A stretch of DNA of 64,000 bases. Source: Xylogone sp. PMI_703 (Eukaryota > Ascomycota > Leotiomycetes). The translations under genes were made by a program, and so were the position numbers. Every line of letters starts with the position of its first letter. The stretch's first letter is position 1. Of the stretch, positions 34,936 to 45,502 are shown one piece after another. Location: NCBI GenBank assembly GCA_021399445.1, contig JAJTUQ010000001.1:2790001-2854000 (forward strand). Direction: 5' to 3'. The notes beneath the pieces are model-generated. The model was not told the DNA's origin. It did no database searches and saw only the letters and a program-made list of their open reading frames with translations.

Positions 34936-36888
34936 TTATATGGCCCAGCTGCCTCTCCTAGCCCTGACTCCCCAGGCACTTGGCTGTGCAGCAGACTCAT
35001 TCTCCATGCTGGGGTGCTGCATTCCCCACTCAAGAACGTATACTTTTAGAGCCTTCCACCTGGCACTCTGCTTTGCGGTATCGCAATCTGCCTGCTTCAA
35101 GCCAATATGACCATGTGCGGCCTTCTCATCATCCATTCTTAGCTCGGCGATACTCACCTGTGCAATCTTGGACAATTCTTCATCAAACTGCCGTGCCAGG
35201 GCAGGGTATCCTAGAGATAGATAGTTGTAGACCTGGGTGACGAAGCTGTCGTTGAATTCATCCAGGAGAGCCGCCTTCTTCTTGGCGCGACGCATCTCGA
35301 CAGCCAGACGCTCATCGATCCCGGAGGACAGTTGTATACTGCTATTGGATCGCCTAGACGAAGGCCGAGAGCTCGAGGAACTTCCTTCGGTCATGCTTTC
35401 CATGGCTGTGGAAAAGGGATCGTCTATCTCCTTATCCGGAGTCCGGAGCATGTCTGGACCTTTGAGCACTGGCGGCAGAATATATTCTCCCACCTCTTCT
35501 GCCACACAGTATCCTCCCCAGAGACCTCCACCATCGTCTACACGGTTCAAGTGGATATCGATGGGCTGATCGGATTCAAACTTAGTAGCCTTGGGCGACG
35601 GGCACATTCGGAATTTTATATCTCCGCCTAGCATCGGTGGGCTAGCAGCACTTCGCATACGCTGTAATTCTTCCTCTTTCTCCTTATCTATAGGCTGATC
35701 TTCTATTCTCGCAAACGGGGACTTGTCTGTTATTCCATTACTCCAGAAGGGATCTCGGAAACTGGGATTCTTAGCCTCTGCAGCTAACTTTATGTGCATC
35801 TCATCTTCTCTCATTCTATTCAGGTTTTCTTGATGCTCCTGCATCTCTAAAGAGGCCCAGTCTGACGACTGTCTGCGCAGTGTTGGCACTTTCATATTCG
35901 TTTCGTGTGGGAGCAATCCCACTGCTTCAATTGAGCCATCATCGGACGTGGCGGATTCGACTTCTCGGTCATAAAAGTGCTCGACAGTCTCATGGAAGTT
36001 CTCGTTAGGGAAAGCTGCGAGAGCCTGCTCACGCAGCTGCTTCTCCGCAGCCTTGGCCGCCAGAGCAAGGAGATACCCCGAGAATCTGTCATCACAGCTT
36101 TCCCGAGTTCTAGCCAGTTGCTGCCTCATCAGTGAATCATCTGAGGAGCCAAACGAGCCTGTGAGGGAAGGTACCGACTCTGGGACATCATCATCGTTGT
36201 CATCATCATCGGTTGTGTCGGTGTCGTTCTCGTCAGACACAATGATTTCCAGTTCCGGCTGGAATGAGTTCTGTCTCGAGCTGTGTCGGGTATTGGGGTG
36301 AGGTCGCATGGAGGGCTGTCGTCGAGGGGCAAGCGGGTGGATTTCACTGGGGTCGGACTCCCTGGGAGCAAGATCTGGGGGTGCTAATGTGTCCGGGGCA
36401 GGTCGGGTCCTGTTCTTGCGACGCTCGACATATATATGGTTCGTTCCCGGCGTGATGTCCGTCTTATCGGTAGGCAAGGTCGCGGGCCGAGCATCGCCTG
36501 CCCTCTTGGATCTCTTGGAGGTTTCGATCAGCTGGGGTTTGAATCGCGGCCTTGCAGGCTTGGGTGCAGGTGCTGGCTCCTCTGCCGGCGGAGGAGCGGG
36601 TTGGATGGGTGTGAGATCTGGGGTAGGAAGGGCATTGGGAGCTTGCAGCCGGCTGCTCTTGAAGGTTGTCTCGATTGGCTCGGGGACGAATCGACGTCGA
36701 GGAGGAGACCGGACAGGAGTAGAATCTGGTTCTGGGTCTGCACCCAGCGTCTCCTGGTTTTCCTTCTTCTTGTGGCTGCGGGTGGTTGTCTCGACGGGCT
36801 CGATGGGAAAGCGTCTGCTCTTCCTCACCGTTGTTTCGACTGGCTGTGGCGAGAAGCACGAGCGAGGCGGGGGCGAGGCCTCCATCAT
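34936..36888 (-). CDS. Fungal protein with four N-terminal ETT repeats, function unknown
   Basis: A single 650-aa frame. The start is the ATG at 36888 (MMEASPPPRS); the codon at 36897 is GTG. Residues 12-129 hold four copies of a short motif of form F-x-P-x-(P/L)-(V/I)-E-T-(T/S)-x-(R/K), followed by basic residues: CFSPQPVETTVRKSRR, RRFPIEPVETTTRS, RRFVPEPIETTFKSSR and PRFKPQLIETSKRSKR. After a Pro/Arg-rich linker comes an acidic run (DENDTDTTDDDDNDDD). A helical C-terminal region reads RRAKKKAALLDEFNDSFVTQVYNYLSLGYPALARQFDEELSKI in two parts and is probably the folded, conserved part of the protein. There is no signal peptide or membrane segment. I do not recognise the family. Basic-flanked ETT motifs could be phosphorylation or docking sites, which is speculation. 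Confidence 0.8.
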   Translation of the reverse strand: MMEASPPPRSCFSPQPVETTVRKSRRFPIEPVETTTRSHKKKENQETLGADPEPDSTPVRSPPRRRFVPEPIETTFKSSRLQAPNALPTPDLTPIQPAPPPAEEPAPAPKPARPRFKPQLIETSKRSKRAGDARPATLPTDKTDITPGTNHIYVERRKNRTRPAPDTLAPPDLAPRESDPSEIHPLAPRRQPSMRPHPNTRHSSRQNSFQPELEIIVSDENDTDTTDDDDNDDDVPESVPSLTGSFGSSDDSLMRQQLARTRESCDDRFSGYLLALAAKAAEKQLREQALAAFPNENFHETVEHFYDREVESATSDDGSIEAVGLLPHETNMKVPTLRRQSSDWASLEMQEHQENLNRMREDEMHIKLAAEAKNPSFRDPFWSNGITDKSPFARIEDQPIDKEKEEELQRMRSAASPPMLGGDIKFRMCPSPKATKFESDQPIDIHLNRVDDGGGLWGGYCVAEEVGEYILPPVLKGPDMLRTPDKEIDDPFSTAMESMTEGSSSSSRPSSRRSNSSIQLSSGIDERLAVEMRRAKKKAALLDEFNDSFVTQVYNYLSLGYPALARQFDEELSKIAQVSIAELRMDDEKAAHGHIGLKQADCDTAKQSARWKALKVYVLEWGMQHPSMENESAAQPSAWGVRARRGSWAI

Positions 36889-39182
36889 GGCTGGCACGAA
36901 CAGGAGGATAGAATTGGGGTTGAACGAACGAGGGGAGGAGGCTTCGATGGGAATTGCAACTTATTTGATTGCTGGACACATTCCCAAGCACGGAACGGGG
37001 GGAGCTTGTGATCAAAAGAACGGTGTGCTCGTGATGGAAGAGGGAGGAGAAACTGGCAGCGAAGGAAGAAAGCTGCAGCAGCGAGGCAGGCCAGTTTTTT
37101 GGGTAGTTGGCTGATCTACGTTTGGACCTTTCACAGCGGCGGTGGTGGTCGGTGGCCGGGAGAGGTGTGCATGGAAGGTGCAGCGAACGTGCAGCGAGGG
37201 CCAGCGAGGGCCAGCGAGGGCAGAGGAAGAAGTAAGAGTCCTGGCAGGGCGCGCCCAAGGGTTCAGAAGCGTCAGAAAAGAGAGTTTATTTAACTGCAAG
37301 CAGCAAATTCCAGCTAAGCGTGTCTGCGTGTGTGTCTTAGGGGGGTTGGGCGGTAAAGTAGTCGCCAGAAGCTGAAGTGCCGTATTTAATGCACGAGGTC
37401 GCAAAGGAGAGAGCGAGAGAGCGAGTTGAGTGAGTAAGAGTAAGGTAAGGAGCGGGCAGGAATAATGGCAGCGTCGCAGCATCCGGTACGGTAGCAGAAA
37501 GTAAGTGTGTACAGGGCCTCTAGAGAAGCGGAGAGCGCTGCTGGGGGGGTTCCACAGGCCCAAGCCCAGTTGGGAGTCACGCCCCAAAGGGCTCCATGGC
37601 CCAGCCCAGCCAGTCCCGCCAGTCCCGCTTCTTCTAGGGAGTCTGCCCTCTCACCATCCCCGTTGGGCGGTGGACGATAAGCTCGCCGATATGATTGGGG
37701 CCGGGGGAGTTGACCGCAAAAACCCTTCCGCCCTCCGCCAGCTCGCACGCTGCTGCCGTTCTCGAATCCCAGTGGCGCCTTCCACCCGTGATATCATTGC
37801 TCGCTCCCTGGGCTGGGCCCCCGGCTATGGACTCGACCTTGCTGTACCACAGTACGGTATGATACTCGTACCTTACGATAACAGTATTGTACCCAGCTGT
37901 ATCTCTGCAGTACTGTATCAGCACAAAAGATACACCTACAGTACATGGACCCAGAAAAGATACGCTTGAACAGTACCGGTACGAGAGAGTTCCTACGCTC
38001 GATGGCAAGTCGTCTCGATGCCAACTCGCCGCCACTCTGGTCCTGGACAACAAGCAGCCGTGGCACCGTCCCGGCTCTTCGACCGCTGGCCCTGGATCCG
38101 GCAAGCGGAAACCATCAAGTGCCTAGGGCCCAGAACGGACTCAACGTCGCAAAGAGGAGTAGTCTTTTGTATGGAGTACAGGATTTAGCTACAGGATTAG
38201 CTCGAGTGGACAGTAGTTACAGTAGCTTCCTTCGAGCAGCAAAGAGTGCGCAGAAAACACGAGGCATGAGCACGACCATGACTTAGCAGTACGTAATCCT
38301 CCACTTCTTGTTGGTCGCCGCCTCCTCAACCTGCCAGATCTGCTCCGATCATGTGCTGTCCTGTCCCTGGGAGGGAAGAACGAACGGTCAAACTATGATG
38401 GGCCCTCGCTTTCCCTTGCAGTTGTCTCGATCGTGCAACCCCCGGGCTTGGAGAACTCGAACCTCCATCGTGTCCTTGCTTCTGCTGCAAACGTGCCATA
38501 TGTGGTATTCCCCTCCTCCTCCTCCTTCCAACGCTGCACCCATCAACGCTGCATAGACAACACCCATCGCCGCATCGTTGCGTTCTCCATCCTACAACCC
38601 GACAGGCTCTTTGCTCGCGGCACGCACTGCTGCGAACGCGGTACATGATTTTAATGCCATGGTTCTATTATCTTATCCTATCCTAATCCAAATCCTGTAT
38701 GTGCTCGGGACGAGACCCTGAAGCCGTGCAACAAACATCCGATATTTTTTTTGCATCTTATAGCTACACCCGAACGAACGCAAACGCTTCCAGCCCCTCA
38801 ATTATGATTAATGATTTGCTCCCCTGGAAACCCCGCAATGGGCCACCCCAGACTCTTGCTGATTGATTGCTCCCTCCACCGAACGCCTTTTGATTCCTTC
38901 TAATTCCACGATGCCCCGGCTGAAGCTGGCAAGAAAATAACGAAAAGAGGGCTAATACAAGGAGGAAAGATGACAACGAATGTATGAAGGAAACAAAATT
39001 AGATAGCCCAAAATTCCCCTTCTCCGGTCACTTGTTCACTGTTGGGACCCAAACAGCCATATGACCAACATCGTAAACACTAGGCTTCATCCCCAACCAA
39101 TTAGACCACCATAGGATTCGAGAGTAGTGCGCTTATAAGCAGTAGTCATATCTGTGGTCAGCTCTGCCTGTCCGATTGCTCC
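36889..39182. promoter_or_regulatory. 2.3-kb intergenic region (5' of ETT-repeat gene, 3' of PIS1)
   Basis: This holds the promoter and 5' UTR of the minus-strand ETT-repeat gene and the 3' UTR of PIS1. A triplicated GCGAGGGCCA occurs around 37193-37223. TACGGTA/GTAC words cluster at 37480-37495 and 37845-37985. Open frames on the plus strand near 36.3-37.1 kb are the complement of the neighbouring gene and its leader. No extra gene is supported. Confidence 0.5.
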
Positions 39183-40252
39183 CTAGTTCTGCTTCTTGCT
39201 CTTTCTTGGCAGTCCTTGAGCCCTTCTCATCTCTACATCTCCCTCTGCCAACCATTGGCTGGCCTTGACTAATTGTATGACATTGACGATCTGCTTGAAT
39301 GCCATGACCGGAAAACTGATGCCAGCAATGATCCATGGAATGGTCGAATCCATCTTGTTGGCACGCGCCAGCTCGAGAGCTGCTGCGCTGTGGGGATTGG
39401 CGAACAGAGAAACTGCGGGATGAACCGGCTGCGCGGAACCAACTGCTTCTTTAGCTGCATCAGCAGCTTTGAGGAGAGATGGAGTAAGGTAGGGCGAGGA
39501 GAAAGAGAGGAGGTAGAGAGCAAGGAAGAAGATTTCATTAAGAGCGCAGCAGATGAACAGGACAGTCTGTAATTGTGTTAGCAGCCAATCCGATTGAGAG
39601 ATACTAGATGAAGTGGTCCACGTGCCTTATTTGTATAGTACAAGTTCAATAGAAAACTCCTGCTCTTATCAACTTTCTTGTGGCTTTGCTCGGATCCACC
39701 CATAGCCAGTGTCGCATACATATGAACATAGTGACTGGCAAGGTCGAGAGAGATAAGCCCTTGGAAGATAATAGACCATCTAGGGAAAGCAGAAGCTAAG
39801 AAGACAAGCAGGCATGATGTAGTGCAGCGGTCCGTCACCATATCCAAAACGGCACCGAAGCGAGTTGATTGTTCGTATCGACGAGCGGCATAGCCATCCA
39901 GGGCATCAAGCAAGCATGAGATGCTGTAAAGAAGAGAGCACGTTCGAGGATGAAGCGGCATATAATAGAGCGATGCAATGGCTAGGATGATTCGGCTGTA
40001 TCCTATATGGTATATCAGCATCCGGACGGCAATCAGAATCGTATACCGGTTTATATGCTAACCTATGAGATTAGGAATGAATAAGAAGATATTCTCCTGG
40101 GGATGATCATCCTCCCTGGATTTGCCATGGACGATCCCGTTCCCGTTTCCATTCATAATTGCCTCGTCTGCTGCTGATACCGGAGATGGAGTCTTGGGAG
40201 TCTTGGGGCTCGAAACCAGAGCAGCCTGTCTACGTGTCTTCACAGAGGACAT
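39183..40252 (-). CDS. PIS1: Phosphatidylinositol synthase (CDP-diacylglycerol:inositol phosphatidyltransferase)
   Basis: Three exons: 40252-40063, 40002-39626 and 39566-39183 (TAG), 316 aa. Intron 1 is GTTAGC..TATAG. Intron 2 (39625-39567, 59 nt) must start with GC (AAG-GCACGT) and ends TTACAG to give YYTNK-TVLFICCALNE, the sequence expected of the family. The CDP-alcohol phosphotransferase motif D-G-x2-A-R-x8-G-x3-D-x3-D is complete: D99 G100, A103 R104, G113, D117, D121. The N-terminal ~50 residues are disordered and cytosolic, followed by hydrophobic segments (ENIFLFIPNLIGYSRIILAI onward). The C-terminus is basic (RRAQGLPRKSKKQN). The enzyme makes phosphatidylinositol from CDP-diacylglycerol and myo-inositol in the ER. 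It is divergent from the dienelactone hydrolase gene with 496 bases between starts. Confidence 0.94.
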
Positions 40253-40748
40253 GTTCCTTCTCCGCTTATCAAGCGATTTATATTACCTGCAGTGACTGTC
40301 GCGTGGACGCGCGTGCCTGGTTATCCAGAAAATTTATTGATGATTTCAAAATGACAGGTGATCGCAAGGTGAAGAGAGAGCTCGCAAAGTCGTTGGAACA
40401 GCTTGGTCAAGTATCGAAGAGAAGGTGGGATATTATCTTTGTGGCGGAGAGAGATTAGATGAATTGAAGGGAGAGTAAGAAGTTGGTGTTCTGGAGATGC
40501 AAGAGCTTGCTGCTCAGCCCTTATCGCTCTAGCAAAGGGGTTAGGCAAGGGTCAAAATATTCGGAGTCTTCGGATTGCTCGGGGCGGCCGCTCTCCTAGA
40601 TGCGCTAGTCTCCATCGAGCCATGGAGGGGTAAGGTGTGCCCCTCCCTTGTGCTAGGAGACAATTTTTATAAGCTCTGTACATATTCCAATTCAATTCTT
40701 TTCTTTGATAAATATTTTCTTTTTAAAAATTAAGGAATCAAATTCAAG
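40253..40748. promoter_or_regulatory. Divergent promoter region of PIS1 and DLH gene
   Basis: 496 bases between two start codons. It includes the GC-rich inverted-repeat element at 40592-40660 and an AT-rich stretch (TTCTTTGATAAATATTTTC) just before the plus-strand start. Confidence 0.5.
40592..40660. repeat. Nested inverted repeats (potential cruciform or hairpin)
   Basis: Outer arms TCTCCTAG (40592-40599) and CTAGGAGA (40653-40660) are perfectly complementary. Inside them GGAGGGG (40624-40630) and CCCCTCC (40640-40646) form a 7-bp GC stem with a 9-base loop. The element lies about 90 bases upstream of the ATG at 40749, in the promoter or 5' UTR. Confidence 0.6.
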
Positions 40749-42127
40749 ATGCTTATTAAAGAGTCACACATTGATGTTGCCACAAAGGCGGGAGGAAAGG
40801 AGGGTTCTATGAGTAAAGTCATTTCTTATTTCTCCAGGATTGAGTTACAACTGACGCGGACAGGGATTTTTGTATTCCATCCTACTATTCCAAACTACCC
40901 AAAGGCAAAATTCCCTGGAGTTGTTTTATTTTCAGAAATCTACCAAGGTAAGTCATGAAGGAGACTTTAGCTTTTTCTTACTATTATTTCAACATTAAAA
41001 GCATTTTGGTTTTTGAGTGTGTAGTTTTCTCTTTCCTTTCGGGGGAGGGACCCCTATCCCCATCCTTGGCTCAGAAACTCCTCGGGATTTTGAAATCCCT
41101 ACGCTATTTTTCCTACCCAATCTCTGTCAGAAGTTGGATATTACGTTAAGCTATCCACTTTATTTACCTATGACAAGTCATCTACTATTACTTAAATATT
41201 ATTGTCAAGCTCTGAACGTCATATGACTCCCCTTGAGGAAACACAGACTAAGTTCTTATAGTCTCTGGACCAGTAGCAAGATTTGGTCGACAGATTGCTG
41301 GTCATGGCTATATCGTTGCAGCAGTCTCATCATACCACGAGTTCATGGGTCCTGAGCCTCTGCCATACGACGGCCCAGGAACCGATGCTGGCAACGAGTA
41401 TAAGATCACAAAAGTAAGCTCCTAAATACTGGATAGCACAAGAGACTCTTAGAATATCCCTTCCCGGAGCCTTTTGTGTTTGGACTTCTGTGCTTTCCAG
41501 AGTCCCCATCATCGAATCACTCGTTGACAAACACACAGACTCTTCCAGGCTATGATGAAGACTCAAAGCTAGCGATCGATTATCTTCTCTCTCTCCCAAC
41601 CTGTACGGGCCGTATTGGTACAACTGGGATGTGTCTCGGAGGCCATCTTGCTTTCCGCTGTTCTCTCGACCCACGCATCTCAGCAGCAGTGACCTACTTC
41701 GCAACAGATGTTCACAGCGCAACTCTTGGCCTTGGTAAAAAAGATGACAGTCTCGCAAGGTCTCGCGAGATTAAGGGTGAGCTTGCGCTCATTTTTGGAA
41801 CGGCTGATACCCATGTACCAGCTGAGGGTAGAGATTTGATTCGGAAGACCTTGAGAGACAATGGAGTGAACTTCAGCTTTTACGAGTTTGCAGGTGCTCA
41901 GCGTAAGTTCATCCATTGATACCAAAGAGAGATACATGATACATACACATACTCAACTGACGTGTAATTTAGATGCCTTTATTCGTGACGAGTTGTCGAA
42001 GGGACGGTATGATCCCGGTATAACTAAAATCTGCTTCGAAATCTTGACGGAACTCTTCGACCGTCGTCTGAAGACAGACCTTGGAGAACATGATGGAGTT
42101 GCACAAGAAATTGAGCATGTCTGCTAA
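40749..42127 (+). CDS. Dienelactone hydrolase-family alpha/beta hydrolase
   Basis: Five exons: 40749-40812, 40864-40947, 41262-41413, 41539-41902 and 41973-42127 (TAA), 272 aa. Joins read GSM-R-IFVFHPTIPNYP, SEIYQ-V-SGPVARFGRQ, KITK-TLPGYDED and GAQ-H-AFIRDELSKG. The catalytic triad expected for dienelactone hydrolases is present: nucleophile C132 in GMCLGGH, D190 in GTADTHVP, and H222, whose codon is split by the last intron. The family hydrolyses lactones or related small esters; in fungi many members have no known substrate, so only the fold and triad are claimed. Intron 1 is 51 nt and stop-free in frame. Intron 2 is 314 nt, much longer than its neighbours. No signal peptide, so probably cytosolic. 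Confidence 0.9.
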
Positions 42128-42787
42128 GTAATTCTGGGGAGTATTGCATTTAACAACATAGTTTGAAGATCAAAATACCAGAATATGTTAGTTAGCAACT
42201 AGGCAGTATCGGTAAATTCATACGACTGGACTACTTATTATTGAGGACTGCAGTGAATTTTCATTCCTAGCATTTTCCCATTCTCTGCCGTCTAACCATG
42301 TACCATCTTCTAGCTCATTTGCTGACCCTTAGGAATAAGCTAGCAGGTCGTATTTATTGCCCGCTTATATATAGGCCTTGAATAATTGGTGGTCTTGGTC
42401 ATTGTAAATGTTATGAAGTGGCTTTAAGGGCTTGAGTATATATCACTGACGGCCGAAGCCCTAGGTAGAAAAGAGCCAATCCATGAAAATGAATTGTAGA
42501 AAATTCTCTTACAATCTGTGCAAATACGTAGATATTGTGTATGGTAGCATTGAATGAAGTACCCAGACGTCTAACTCTAAAGAATTCTCTTCCAAAATGA
42601 AATTTCTAGAAGTATTTATAAATTTTGTAGTTGATGTTGAGCTAAGCGAATTTTCTTGAATAATTGACTTTCTAAATGTTTTTGCCATGGAGTGGGAGTG
42701 ACGCAATCATACTCAAAAGTCCATCCCTTGGGGGAAGACCGGCAAACAAATTATATGTGTACTTGGTATGCCAGCCATAAATAAACA
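42128..42787. other. Intergenic region before the SET-domain gene
   Basis: 660 AT-rich bases between the DLH stop and the proposed SET-gene start, both on the plus strand. This is the promoter or 5' UTR of the SET gene and the 3' UTR of DLH. No coding frame is supported. Confidence 0.5.
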
Positions 42788-45502
42788 ATGGCTCTGGCTC
42801 AGACAGATAACGTAGGCAATATGGTAGCTACATTTCCTCTGGTGCTTGTGTCTCGTCATTTTCTGGCAAAACACAATATCTACACGATTCTTTGACCTAA
42901 ATTTCCCTGCTAAATTTCTGTTAGATGTTAGCATCTCTTTAGTAGGGTCTAATCATGATATAGGCTACTCTGGATCACCCTTTGGGAGACCTAATTGTTT
43001 GGGCAAAAGAACATGGGGCATATATACACCCATTGCTTGAGCTACGGAAGGACCCTGTTAAGGGCTGGTCTTTTAGGATCTTACCGGCCCATATGTGGCC
43101 TCCATCTGAGAAAACAGCAAATTCCCAGGATCAAGTTTCAATTCCCGTAAATCATGCAGTGTACGAGATCCCTGCAAGTACACCAATCGTCACATGTCCA
43201 TACGCTGTTTCACTTTCTTATCTGAACGCTGCTGGGCTATTTGGAAACCCTTCCCGGAATCTTGCACCGGATTTTCCAGCTTCATTTCTGAAAGTTGTAG
43301 GAGCGCATGCACCTTCTGTTGTTGGTAACTTTTTCCTCATGCAACAGTATCTACTTGGTCCGCGCTCATTCTGGTACCCCTATATCAGGAATCTTCCTCA
43401 GCCAGACCAAGCAGGCAGGGTTGGAACTCCAATATTCTGGCCAGAGGAGGATCTGAGGTACCTTACAGGCACGAACCTTGAACCTGCGCTGAAGCAGCAA
43501 GATGACCTATGGCGTCAGCAGTGGGCTGATGCTGCAAAGTTTTTAGAGGTTGCAAATTATCACCACTGGGAGATTTATACGTATGAGCTCTACAAGTGGG
43601 CGGCTTCGATATTTGGTAGTCGGAGCTTTCGAGCTTCGTTGACAATCCCCCTTGAACTGGTTAGCAGCCCAGATGCAGATACCGGCCACATATACCAGGA
43701 ACATATCCGAGCGGATAACTTCTCTGTGCTTCTACCTCTCCTAGATATTGGAAACCACAATGGTCTGAATAATGTTGAATGGCATGAGCAACCCGAGGAG
43801 AAATGCTTTCAGCTACGCACACGACACGGAATACAAGCTGGTGTTGAACTATATAACTTCTACGGTGATAAAACAAACTCCGAGTTGTTGATGGCATATG
43901 GGTTCATGTTACCGTCTCCTGAGCCTATTGACAGGGATTCTGTTAATCTCATGGTAAAATTCTCGGAGGAGCACCTAAACTTATGGCAGGGTCTGCACTG
44001 TTTTGTACCTGACAACTCGTCTACTCAAATCATTGGCAAGCGTATATTCACAGTGCAGAGAATTCGTCAAAGAAATCCTGAATTACTTGGTGATTCTACT
44101 CCACTACAGCAAGACACGAGAATTGAAGAACTTCGCCCCTTTTCAGATGGACTGGTGGATATCCTGATGATCATATCAGCTAATGAACAGGAATCACAAT
44201 ATATTGCGGCAAACACATCTATCTGCCCAGAACGAAGTCCTAATCTCCTTGCTGGCCCACTAGTAAGAGTTGCCATTCAAGTTCTCTCCATCCTACGTTT
44301 TAAGCTAGAGCAAGAATTGTACCGGATTCAGGACGCTAATACTGGTCTCGGGTGAGTGTATCTTTGAGGAAGGCAGTGACGTTTTCTAACTGAAAAGAAA
44401 TCCTCAAAATAGCAATCAGAGACTAGCAATGGACTTTCGAAACAGACAGATATCAGTGCTCCAAGCAGCTTTAGATCCAATTACTTTTCGACTAAGAAGC
44501 CTCCTTAACCGAACGTCCCTTTGGGGCAATGGTGCTTCTTACACATACATCTCCCAAGGACGAGAGAATCAAGGCCTATCTCTTGTCACAGATTCTCATC
44601 TTGAGCCTCTATCGCTGGAATGTGCTTACGGCTGGCTCAGAACTAACTATCCTGGGGTTTCGGAGTGGATTGAAGAGCGGATTGCGTGTGATCAGGATGA
44701 GCTACTACCTCTCAACTGGGCTAACATCGCCGGAGAAAACTGGGAATATGTGTACTTTACGCTATGGGTATTTATCCTCCTAGCTATATGGGCGAGGGAG
44801 CCCGAATTTTCCAGTAACCATTTGATGTTAGCTACATGGCTCCATGAGGTGAACCAGTAAGTTTGGTATACTGATGTGTTTCCCTCATGTCTCTCTCTTT
44901 CTCCAATCACTACTCATATTCCCCATACATTTATCAGGCAAAATATCCAATAATTTCTAATAATGTGCAAAAGGGTTTACATCAAGCTCACCAAAGATAA
45001 CAAATACGAGTTTCCTGGTGACACGGATGAGAGAGACACAATCGACACAATGATCCAAGAGCTGTATCATTATGAGGGTGTGGGCCTACCAAACAACACC
45101 ACCTGGACGCAGGAACAGAACATAGAAGACGAAGAAGGAACAGTTAGAGTACCAAAACCGAAGATAATAAGAGCCATGAGAGACTTTGCAAGCTTCGTGG
45201 CCACCGAAGAGATGGTGAAAAAGGTAAAGTATACAATGCAGTCTGGTCCACGACAGGGTCAGGAGACTGAACAGTCTATATTGCTTGTCGTAAAGGGAAA
45301 GGTCAATGCGTTGTCTGAAGCTGGAGGACTCGGTCACTCTCAGGAACCAATCTGGCCTGGATGGACGGCTGTTTTGCAGAGCCTTAGGAGGAGACGGAGT
45401 ATTCGTGATTTGCCTGATGGCGAGGCAGACGAACGGGTACGGGGTTATATGGCTGAGTACGACATTGACATGAGATTGATCCCTTCGACTGACAATGCTT
45501 AA
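42788..45502 (+). CDS. SET-domain protein, Rubisco-LSMT/SETD-like lysine methyltransferase
   Basis: Preferred model: 42788-42811, 42964-44351, 44413-44856 and 44974-45502, 794 aa. Exon 2 must begin after ATATAG at 42963, since TAG closes the frame upstream. The tiny first exon (ATGGCTCTGGCTCAG..) is the weakest part. The start LGDLIVWAKEHGAYIHPLLE is typical of fungal SET proteins of the LSMT type. LLPLLDIGNHNG (about 43728-43763) gives the N-H motif of the SAM pocket, and ELYNFYGDKTNSELLMAYGF gives the post-insert Tyr/Asn motif. These enzymes methylate lysines of ribosomal or other non-histone proteins; the target is unknown. The intron after 44856 has two possible acceptors. The first (44937) ends the protein four residues later at TAA 44951-44953. 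The second (44973), preceded by CTAAT, adds 176 residues. Confidence 0.75.

Noticed and set aside
36308..37114. 268-codon plus-strand frame
   Set aside because: It is the reverse complement of the ETT-repeat gene and its leader; its Gly/Arg-rich composition mirrors that gene's Pro/Ser-rich coding.
44963..45502. Independent 179-aa gene
   Set aside because: Kept only as the alternative to the SET fusion model, because a good branch site and acceptor at 44973 join it in frame to the SET exon and no separate promoter space exists.
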